A stretch of 19,661 bases of DNA from Candidatus Enterousia avistercoris. GTDB taxonomy: Bacteria; Pseudomonadota; Alphaproteobacteria; Rs-D84. Made by a program: the position numbers and the translations under genes. Numbering within the stretch: the first letter of the stretch is position 1; each line of letters starts with the position of its first letter. Shown piece after piece: positions 13,872 to 19,661 of this stretch. The stretch lies in assembly GCA_017694255.1 (NCBI GenBank), contig JADINC010000028.1:1-19661 (forward strand), given 5' to 3'. The notes below the pieces were generated by a model that was not told where the DNA came from, ran no database searches, and was given only the letters and a program-made list of their open reading frames with translations.

Positions 13872-14816
13872 ATGAGATTCAGATTCGACAATATTTTACT
13901 GGGGCTGTTATGGACACTGGCAATGTCTTTGGCATCGATATTCTGGTTTAATACCGTATACGGCTTTAATATATTTTCTGGCCAACATTGGCAGTATTTG
14001 GCATATATGCAGGCTGCACACACCCCTGTTCGTGTTGGCTTTTACATATCAATGGTGGCAATAATATTTATATTCATATTTGGTCTGTATTTAATCATAC
14101 GCCCGCGAACCCGTAAAATCAGATTGCCAATCAAACGCATTTCACATAATAAACACTATGATACCGATAAAAACGCATCAAATACTGCTGCTGTGCCGTC
14201 ACAACAATCTGCCACATCAATCACAGCAAATGTTCCACCAGCCCAACCCCCTGTCGCCACCCAAACCAATACAACGGCACCATCGGCATCTGCCCGACCA
14301 CCACGACTGGTTATTCCGATTACAGGTGGCGGATTTTCATCTGGACGCCTGGGCGCATCAAATCCACCCCAAACGGGAACATCAACCCCCACGGTCCAGC
14401 CTGCCGATTGGCCTGAATTACGTGAAATATTCACCAGTGCCGGCTATGTTGTAAAAACGGCCCCAAAAATAAAGGGCGTACAAATTGCATTGCTTGCAAT
14501 TGGAACGAACGAAACGCTGTGGATGGGGGGTGTCGGGATAAAGACAACCGATATGCGTGCCGCAATAGACAAACTGGCACAAATATTTACCGATACCCTG
14601 GACGAAACATATATAAACATTAACGGCTTTGTTATCGCCGCCCCAGATGCGGCCACATCCGAATTCCAAGATATTTTGATGTTCAATACAACTAATGAAT
14701 TACGCGACTATATAACGCGCATGCCTAATCCACCATTGCCCGATGACGACGACGGAATATTTGATGCATATTCTGAATACATAGACGCTGTCATTAATCA
14801 CATAGGTAAAATTTAA
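13872..14816 (+). CDS. Hypothetical two-pass membrane protein with a C-terminal soluble domain
   Basis: 314 residues, family not recognised. Two hydrophobic segments (about 8-27 and 56-79) are joined by a short loop. A basic stretch RPRTRKIRLPIKR follows and suggests, by the positive-inside rule, that the C-terminus is cytoplasmic. Then comes a low-complexity linker rich in Pro, Thr, Ala and Gln (about 95-178), and a soluble domain of about 135 residues beginning WPELREIFTSAGY, with alternating β and helical segments and an acidic DDDDG loop near the end. The domain looks like a mixed α/β fold, possibly sensor or nuclease-like, but no catalytic motif is clear. First gene of a four-gene set; its TAA overlaps the next ATG (TAATG), so the two are translationally coupled. 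Confidence 0.75.
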   Translation: MRFRFDNILLGLLWTLAMSLASIFWFNTVYGFNIFSGQHWQYLAYMQAAHTPVRVGFYISMVAIIFIFIFGLYLIIRPRTRKIRLPIKRISHNKHYDTDKNASNTAAVPSQQSATSITANVPPAQPPVATQTNTTAPSASARPPRLVIPITGGGFSSGRLGASNPPQTGTSTPTVQPADWPELREIFTSAGYVVKTAPKIKGVQIALLAIGTNETLWMGGVGIKTTDMRAAIDKLAQIFTDTLDETYININGFVIAAPDAATSEFQDILMFNTTNELRDYITRMPNPPLPDDDDGIFDAYSEYIDAVINHIGKI

Positions 14817-15325
14817 TGCAAATGACACAGACTGATGCAGAAAAAAGATTATCGGAAATGCACATGTCCGATATGCCAGTTATGGAATTCGCCCGGGCGG
14901 GCGCACATGTTGACAGCGATTGGTTTGTAAAATACAAAAAATTATGCCATGAATTTATGATGTCATTGACCGACTCTGTCGAAGGTTTAGTTATGCTAAA
15001 CCTGACCCAGGACGAATTTATGGCATTAATAATGGGACGCGCGGTACCTGCGAATACATCATTCCGATTACGCGTACCGTTAACTTGGGGCGGTAAATTG
15101 GATATATCTAATATGTTTATGTGTCGCACTTTTCCGACATCCATGCGTCTGGACGAATTTATAATTGAACAGTCCGGAGCCCGTACCGTATGGCTGCCCA
15201 ACCCTGCGGGCAAAGTTTATGTCCCCCAGCATAACATATCTGGTGGCGACGGCGGGAACGCAACATCTGACAGACTCAGTCAAATTGCCGCACAAATTGT
15301 TGCGGCACGTGGTATGGGACAATAA
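14816..15325 (+). CDS. Hypothetical soluble protein in a four-gene operon
   Basis: 169 residues without signal peptide, membrane segment or known motif that I can recognise. The N-terminal half is helical and methionine-rich (MHMSDMPVMEFARAGAHVDSD); the middle has alternating hydrophobic stretches (GLVMLNLTQDEFMALIMG, FRLRVPLTWGGKLDIS). The C-terminal tail is GGDGGN followed by an amphipathic helix. The pattern suggests a small globular α/β protein with a helical tail, perhaps a partner of the neighbouring gene products. The ATG overlaps the previous stop (TAATG) and AGG lies nine bases before it; a second ATG is two codons in. Translational coupling to the membrane protein suggests a joint role. 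Function unknown. Confidence 0.7.
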   Translation: MQMTQTDAEKRLSEMHMSDMPVMEFARAGAHVDSDWFVKYKKLCHEFMMSLTDSVEGLVMLNLTQDEFMALIMGRAVPANTSFRLRVPLTWGGKLDISNMFMCRTFPTSMRLDEFIIEQSGARTVWLPNPAGKVYVPQHNISGGDGGNATSDRLSQIAAQIVAARGMGQ

Positions 15326-15329
15326 AGCA

Positions 15330-15767
15330 ATGACATGCACAGAACTTTTATTATCATTACAAAAACACGGTGCATATATGGCAGCGGGCTGTGACATGAA
15401 AAAATCGCTGCTGTTAAATCAAACACTGCAAAACATGCGTACCGCGATTTTGCCAGAATTTATGATTGAATTATATAAACAATGTGGCGGGATTAACCTG
15501 GGGAACGCATATATATTTGGCCCCGATCCAGTTGAACGTGGAAAAAACTATCCCATCCCCAGCATAACAGATATCAATCGCGACATTGCTAAATTTCAAA
15601 ACATACTGAAACAAAAGACCGTATTTGGGCGCAACGATTTATTTTGGTTTGCATTTGACCCGTTTGGCATATGTTATATGCTGGACAATATAACATTAAA
15701 CCCTTTGCGCAAATATGACGATCCGTATCGTGCGATATATGACTGCTTAATCGCGGGGAAAATATAA
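15330..15767 (+). CDS. SUKH (SMI1/KNR4)-like small protein
   Basis: 145 residues. After a helical N-terminus, the block ILPEFMIELYKQCGG-I corresponds to the LP-x-x-Y/F-x-x-x-L-x-x-x-NGG signature at the start of SUKH domains. It is followed by AYIFGPD, a helix IN-x-x-IAKFQNIL, then LFWFAFDPFGICYMLDN, which fits the conserved β-hairpin with F/Y-x-x-D-x-x-GxxxxLD. SUKH domains occur in immunity proteins to polymorphic toxins and in other regulatory settings; no toxin is visible next to it, so an immunity role is not established. The open frame extends to 15165 but overlaps the previous gene; I start at ATG 15330, four bases after the preceding stop, with GGGA about ten bases upstream. Confidence 0.65.
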   Translation: MTCTELLLSLQKHGAYMAAGCDMKKSLLLNQTLQNMRTAILPEFMIELYKQCGGINLGNAYIFGPDPVERGKNYPIPSITDINRDIAKFQNILKQKTVFGRNDLFWFAFDPFGICYMLDNITLNPLRKYDDPYRAIYDCLIAGKI

Positions 15768-15768
15768 A

Positions 15769-15969
15769 ATGAAAAAACTGTCTGTATCTTTATCTGGCCA
15801 TCATACATCCATTTCCATGGAACCAGAATTTATTGACGCCCTGCATAAAATCGCATTACGCCAGAAAAAATCTGTTGCGTCAATCATTGCACAAATTGAT
15901 TCCACCCGTACCCCCGACACCAATTTATCGTCCGCCATACGAATTTGGGTATTAAAAAACATAAAGTAA
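15769..15969 (+). CDS. Ribbon-helix-helix domain protein (RHH_4-like)
   Basis: 66 residues spanning one domain. MKKLSVSLSGHHTSISMEPEFIDALHKIA... matches the small alphaproteobacterial ribbon-helix-helix family I remember as opening K-R-S-V-S-L-x-GHxTSISLEPEFWxAL and closing with an LSSAxRxxVL segment (here NLSSAIRIWVLKNI). RHH proteins bind DNA as dimers through a β-ribbon, so it could autoregulate this four-gene operon, although many members of this subfamily have no proven DNA target. GGGGAA lies eight bases before the ATG and overlaps the end of the previous gene, which ends one base earlier. It is the last gene before a strong terminator. Confidence 0.85.
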   Translation: MKKLSVSLSGHHTSISMEPEFIDALHKIALRQKKSVASIIAQIDSTRTPDTNLSSAIRIWVLKNIK

Positions 15970-15974
15970 AAAAC

Positions 15975-16006
15975 GCTGTATGTGCATGAAATCATGCACA
16001 TACAGC
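15975..16006. terminator. Strong bidirectional terminator
   Basis: Perfect 15-bp arms GCTGTATGTGCATGA (15975-15989) and TCATGCACATACAGC (15992-16006) with a two-base gap. Six T follow on the plus strand (16008-16013) and a T-run also follows on the minus strand (complement of 15968-15973). It lies between the convergent ends of the RHH gene and the ybeY-lnt fusion. Confidence 0.92.
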
Positions 16007-16011
16007 ATTTT

Positions 16012-18027
16012 TTAATCACGCGATTTCAATTTAAACAGATATACACACACAATCGAAAACATTAATATTATCCCCAACCATCCATCACGTCCGATCATAC
16101 GATACGGGGTATAATGTGCGCCCGCCACTGTTCCATCTGTGGCCCCCGCTTGCCCAATTGGTATACTGGCCAATATCGTGCCATCAGAATTTATAAACGC
16201 ACTAATTCCTGAATAATTTGCGCGCACAATTGGCAACCCTGATTCAATTGCATACCGACGCACCATATCCAAATGCTGATATGTTCCTGGTGTTCGTCCG
16301 AACCAGGTATCATTTGTAATATTCAAAATCACATCGGGCAACGTCCCCGATGGAACCAAAGAATCTGAAAATATTATTTCATAACATATTGCCGGCGCGA
16401 AACTAAGCGTACGCCCATTAATATCAATATTTATAATTTCTGGCCCTGTACCTGGGGTTAACAGACCTGGCGTTGGGATTAAATCACCAAATGGCCGATA
16501 TTCCCCAAACGGCACCAGATGCGATTTACTGTACACATGCTGAATATCACCATTTGGTGATGCAACAATCATTGAATTAAACATTTTTTCATCTGAATAC
16601 GACGTTGCCCCCAAAATAATATTTTTGTCCAGCGCATCTGCCAAAGGTATATTATCACCATCAACCACAACAAATGGATATGACGTTTCTGGGAAAACAA
16701 TTAAATCTGGATTTCCCGGTTTCCCAGCTAAATCCATTAAGCCGCGGATATTTTCAACCGCATTACGCAAGGCATCATCCCGTGAATGCGACGCTTTTTG
16801 TACGGCACTGCGTGCTGGTTGGACGACACGAATGACTGGCCCATCATGCTCAATTATTTTTGATTGCGAAATATTTTTCTGGCCATACAACACCCCAACC
16901 AGTCCCAACACAACAAACACAGCCAACACACACCACTGCCGCCATTTACGCCATGCACCAATTAATTCGGCCAACGCAGCAATTCCCCCAACGATTACAA
17001 ATGTTAATCCCAACGCCCCCCACAAAGACATAGAATTCGCCAACCCCAACCACGGCATTGCAATATTTGCAATTGGATTCCACGGAAATCCAGTAAACGC
17101 CCATTCACGCAACCACAAAATCAAAACCCACGCCGCTGCAAACAAAAATGGTCGCACCGCCCCCCCTGACCGATTCCGTGCAACCAGTATAAATGGAATT
17201 GAAAATATCAATGCCCCAACAATGCCAATTCCCAATATCCCCGGCACCGTCCATATTGCAAACTGGGCGGCCAATTCCGGCACAACATATATAGAATTCA
17301 AAACCCACCAAAACATAGCCACAGCATACGCCGCACCAAACGACGCCGCACAACCAAATGTTTTCCAAAATCCAGAATTTAAATTTGTTGCACCATGTAC
17401 AATCAACTTGTATGCCAGCAACACCGCCAGCATTGTTGCCCACCACATATTATATGGCGCAAACCCCAACGCTGCGACACCACCCAACGCAAACATTATC
17501 GGATATATCCAGCCGCCCAACTTTATATTTTCAATGCGTTTAAACCATGTAAAAATTCGCCCCCCTGGACAACAAGACAAATCGCTGCATACGGCGGAAT
17601 CCTGTACATAGGGATTTTTTATCCCCAATTTTTTTAATATATTTATTTCCATATTTTCCATTATTTCTGCATCGCTGTTTTTTATATGATCATACCCTTG
17701 CAAATGCAACATCCCATGCACAACCATATGGGCCACATGATCCGAAACAAGGATGTTTTCTTGCTGTGCTTCGCGCAGAACAGTATCCAACGATATATAA
17801 ATATCCCCCAACAAAACATCATCACCTAATTCAAATGACAAAACATTTGTTGGCCGATCAATACCGCGGTATTTTTTATTCAGCGCATGTATTTCCGCAT
17901 CATTGGTCAGTGTAATAGACACCTCTGCCCCGGCTGCAACATTCGTCGCAGCCGCGCGTGCCACGCGTTCAAAATTAATTTTATATTTACGCCAACGCGC
18001 ATCATTATAATTAACAAAAACCTTCAT
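16012..18027 (-). CDS. ybeY-lnt: Fused YbeY endoribonuclease - apolipoprotein N-acyltransferase Lnt
   Basis: One 671-codon frame joins two normally separate enzymes. Residues 1-145 are YbeY, the metal-dependent RNase of 16S rRNA maturation and ribosome quality control; the zinc motif is H104-G-x-L-H108-L-x-G-Y-D-H114. After a cysteine-containing linker (about 141-170), residues 171-671 are Lnt, which adds the third acyl chain to lipoproteins in the inner membrane. The Lnt part has several membrane helices (about 172-380) and a nitrilase domain with the E447, K501, C548 triad (FPE, SKSH, AICYE). A final membrane helix lies at about 651-666. I start at ATG 18025-18027 (MKVFVNYND), as in YbeY homologues; an ATG at 18048 overlaps the upstream gene. 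In alphaproteobacteria the usual order is phoH-ybeY-corC-lnt, so fusion after loss of corC is plausible. Confidence 0.92.
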   Translation of the reverse strand: MKVFVNYNDARWRKYKINFERVARAAATNVAAGAEVSITLTNDAEIHALNKKYRGIDRPTNVLSFELGDDVLLGDIYISLDTVLREAQQENILVSDHVAHMVVHGMLHLQGYDHIKNSDAEIMENMEINILKKLGIKNPYVQDSAVCSDLSCCPGGRIFTWFKRIENIKLGGWIYPIMFALGGVAALGFAPYNMWWATMLAVLLAYKLIVHGATNLNSGFWKTFGCAASFGAAYAVAMFWWVLNSIYVVPELAAQFAIWTVPGILGIGIVGALIFSIPFILVARNRSGGAVRPFLFAAAWVLILWLREWAFTGFPWNPIANIAMPWLGLANSMSLWGALGLTFVIVGGIAALAELIGAWRKWRQWCVLAVFVVLGLVGVLYGQKNISQSKIIEHDGPVIRVVQPARSAVQKASHSRDDALRNAVENIRGLMDLAGKPGNPDLIVFPETSYPFVVVDGDNIPLADALDKNIILGATSYSDEKMFNSMIVASPNGDIQHVYSKSHLVPFGEYRPFGDLIPTPGLLTPGTGPEIINIDINGRTLSFAPAICYEIIFSDSLVPSGTLPDVILNITNDTWFGRTPGTYQHLDMVRRYAIESGLPIVRANYSGISAFINSDGTILASIPIGQAGATDGTVAGAHYTPYRMIGRDGWLGIILMFSIVCVYLFKLKSRD

Positions 18028-18040
18028 TTTTTCACATCCA

Positions 18041-19624
18041 TTACACATTAGTTTTTTTATCGTTCAAAACGCTGTATACGCCAATATCATGCACATAGCC
18101 AGTTTTTTCTATACTGCTTTTTGCTTTATCAAACGATGCCAGTTTTTGATTTTTAATTTTTTCACGAACCCGTTTTACATCTTTATTTACCCGTGCATTT
18201 CCATTTTTAACAGACAACTCAAAATTCTTTAACGCCGCATCCAGTTTTCCTTGTTTTTCATACGCCACCCCCGCATTATATTGTGCGGCCGCATATTGAC
18301 TTTTATCCCCAATATCATGCAGTATTTTTCGCGCATATTTTATTGCATTATCATATTGTCCCAACTTATTATATGTCGCCGCCAAATCGTTATACAGCAA
18401 CGCATTTTTTGGATATTTTTTCACCATTTTGGAAAGTTCTGATAACGCACTGTTATAATCACCTGATTTATATTTTTCAATTGCATTATTATATTCTTGT
18501 TCATATCCAATCGCATACGTTTTAACCGCAATATCATGTCTTTTCTGCGAACCATCAATATGGCGCACAAATTCTGTATTCCCCAGTTCGCATTTACCAT
18601 TTCTGCATTCTGCCAAAATATCTTTTGGCAAATAATCCGAAACCACGTCCCACCCTGCCAACGATTGCCCATCGGCATTAACAGGATTTTTTAACCATTG
18701 TTTAAATTTTGCATATGTATCACGGTTAACACGTCTGTTTTCTGCATCCCCTGTAAAAAAAGCTGTTTTTTCCTGTCCCATTACTGTATAGAACTCGTAC
18801 ATTCCATTAACCGGGCAATCCATCAGCATTTGTGGCGAAATATCACCAGTGATTAGCCCAGCTTCCAGCCAACGTCGCCATGCCATTCCGCGTCCGCCCG
18901 CTAAAAATCCACCCAATTTATCCGCCAACGTCCCAGATTCCGCACCATTCAAAAATTCCTGGCCAAAACTGGTTGGTGCGCTAACTGGATATTTTGCAAA
19001 ACATTCTTCAATCAAGCTATCTGGGGTCGCATAACCATATTCATCATAAATTTTTCGCAGTTTATCAAATCTATTCTGGTGATTTTTATCATTTGGATTT
19101 TCTATCAATTTTGAATACGCATTGTATACTATTGAACTCAGCCCCAATGCTTTACTGGTTGTATTCATATTTACCCCACGCATTGCAACATCATAGCAAT
19201 ACAACACGAAATACGTTTCGCCTTCTTCCAGATGCCAACGCGCCAGTTCATATGCCTCGTCCGTGGTAATAGGCGGTGTATCCAATGTAACACGACTGCC
19301 GTCTTTTAATAATGTTGAACCAAAACCGATGGTCGGCACATTTTTAGAATCCAGATATGGCGTATGCAGCCCCTGGTCATTTACATGCACACCTTCCTTG
19401 GCAATTAAATCAGCAATTAAAAACGGGGTTATCGGGCGTATTTTATTTAAAAATTCACCATATGTACCGGGCGCTGCAATATCATAGTCTTCTGAATCAA
19501 TTGTCTTTTCTTTGACTGTATCTATTCTATCCGCCACATAGTCAGCCACGACATACCCGCCCCCAATCGCGGACAACCCAAACAACCACAAAATATGCGC
19601 CGATGCATTCGGATACTTTTTCAT
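18041..19624 (-). CDS. Membrane-anchored GH24 lysozyme-like protein with TPR repeats
   Basis: 527 residues. An N-terminal hydrophobic segment (about 11-28) could anchor the protein or export it. Residues about 62-240 resemble phage-type (GH24) lysozyme: IAKEG with E77, YLD with D92 and TIGFGST with T98, corresponding to the Glu/Asp/Thr triad of T4 lysozyme (spacing D-x5-T kept, E to D longer). A middle region with GGRGMAWRRWLEAGLITGD continues the muramidase-like fold. Residues about 372-475 hold three TPR units (YKSGDYNSALSEL, YNDLAATYNKLGQYDNAIKYA, YNAGVAYEKQGKLDAALKNFE), followed by a basic tail. A cell-wall-degrading or remodelling protein with a protein-interaction module is likely. Its stop is 13 bases before the ybeY-lnt start (overlapping if the longer start is used), so both are co-transcribed. 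Confidence 0.85.
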   Translation of the reverse strand: MKKYPNASAHILWLFGLSAIGGGYVVADYVADRIDTVKEKTIDSEDYDIAAPGTYGEFLNKIRPITPFLIADLIAKEGVHVNDQGLHTPYLDSKNVPTIGFGSTLLKDGSRVTLDTPPITTDEAYELARWHLEEGETYFVLYCYDVAMRGVNMNTTSKALGLSSIVYNAYSKLIENPNDKNHQNRFDKLRKIYDEYGYATPDSLIEECFAKYPVSAPTSFGQEFLNGAESGTLADKLGGFLAGGRGMAWRRWLEAGLITGDISPQMLMDCPVNGMYEFYTVMGQEKTAFFTGDAENRRVNRDTYAKFKQWLKNPVNADGQSLAGWDVVSDYLPKDILAECRNGKCELGNTEFVRHIDGSQKRHDIAVKTYAIGYEQEYNNAIEKYKSGDYNSALSELSKMVKKYPKNALLYNDLAATYNKLGQYDNAIKYARKILHDIGDKSQYAAAQYNAGVAYEKQGKLDAALKNFELSVKNGNARVNKDVKRVREKIKNQKLASFDKAKSSIEKTGYVHDIGVYSVLNDKKTNV

Positions 19625-19661
19625 CAGTTTTAATATCGCACTGTTTTTGTATACAGTTTGC

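Noticed and set aside
15165..15329. Extended start of the SUKH-like gene
   Set aside because: The 55 extra codons overlap the previous gene in another frame. The ATG at 15330 follows that gene's stop and has a ribosome site.
16625..17611. 328-codon open frame on the plus strand
   Set aside because: It lies entirely antisense to the Lnt half of the fusion. Its translation is Pro/Asn/Thr/Ala-rich with no domain, as expected from the opposite strand of a membrane-protein gene.
19640..19657. Inverted repeat ACTGT-N8-ACAGT near the right edge
   Set aside because: Short arms, and the region is cut by the window end; not enough to call an operator.
1..19661. tRNA, rRNA, CRISPR, transposase or phage structural genes
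   Set aside because: Looked for on both strands by eye; no cloverleaf with a TTCGA arm, no spaced direct repeats, no terminal inverted repeats with a transposase frame.

Overview
The window looks like a chromosomal segment of an uncultured alphaproteobacterium with a compact, moderately AT-rich genome. This is an inference from gene content, because no rRNA or other marker is present. Supporting signs are a SPOR-domain gene next to tatA, the cysteine-poor DksA type, a small ribbon-helix-helix protein of a family I know mainly from alphaproteobacteria, ybeY and lnt as neighbours (here fused), and tight spacing with many start/stop overlaps. I see no insertion sequence, prophage, CRISPR array, tRNA or rRNA.

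Layout: (1) 1-5455, minus strand: a six-gene run sufS-sufT-sufE-ftsL-ftsI-recJ. It joins Fe-S cluster assembly (sulfur supply and maturation) to the septal transpeptidase pair and a recombination exonuclease. recJ runs off the left edge. (2) 5530-6280, plus strand: trx-dksA, divergent from sufS and closed by a terminator. (3) 6358-7435, minus strand: a SPOR-domain protein followed by tatA, with a good promoter at 7463-7491. (4) 7508-9620, minus strand: promoter, threonine-rich leader peptide, thrS (lacking the TGS domain) and a 47-residue lipoprotein. (5) 9626-12487, minus strand: GNAT acetyltransferase, gltX and a hemolysin III/PAQR-type membrane protein, with overlapping ends. (6) 12534-13166, plus: trmB, probably on a leaderless mRNA; 13163-13828, minus: an unrecognised protein. 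(7) 13872-15969, plus: four small genes of mostly unknown function (membrane protein, unknown, SUKH-like, ribbon-helix-helix), ended by a bidirectional terminator. (8) 16012-19624, minus: a lysozyme-like/TPR membrane protein followed by one ORF fusing YbeY to apolipoprotein N-acyltransferase.

The most interesting signal is in the 183 bases between thrS and the next gene upstream. A TTGACA-17-TATTAT promoter lies about 4 bases upstream of a 19-codon ORF with six consecutive threonine codons. The last three of these form the 5' arm of a GC-rich hairpin whose 3' arm ends at the leader stop codon, followed by a U-rich tract. This has the design of a ribosome-mediated threonine attenuator controlling threonyl-tRNA synthetase. 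Other points of note are the YbeY-Lnt fusion, the ThrRS without its TGS domain, a GltX of the type I associate with Clostridia, KTA in place of KTG in the transpeptidase, a DksA with no zinc-finger cysteines, and several promoters placed so that transcripts start almost at the AUG.

All functional calls come from reading motifs by eye and from remembered family features. No database search was run.
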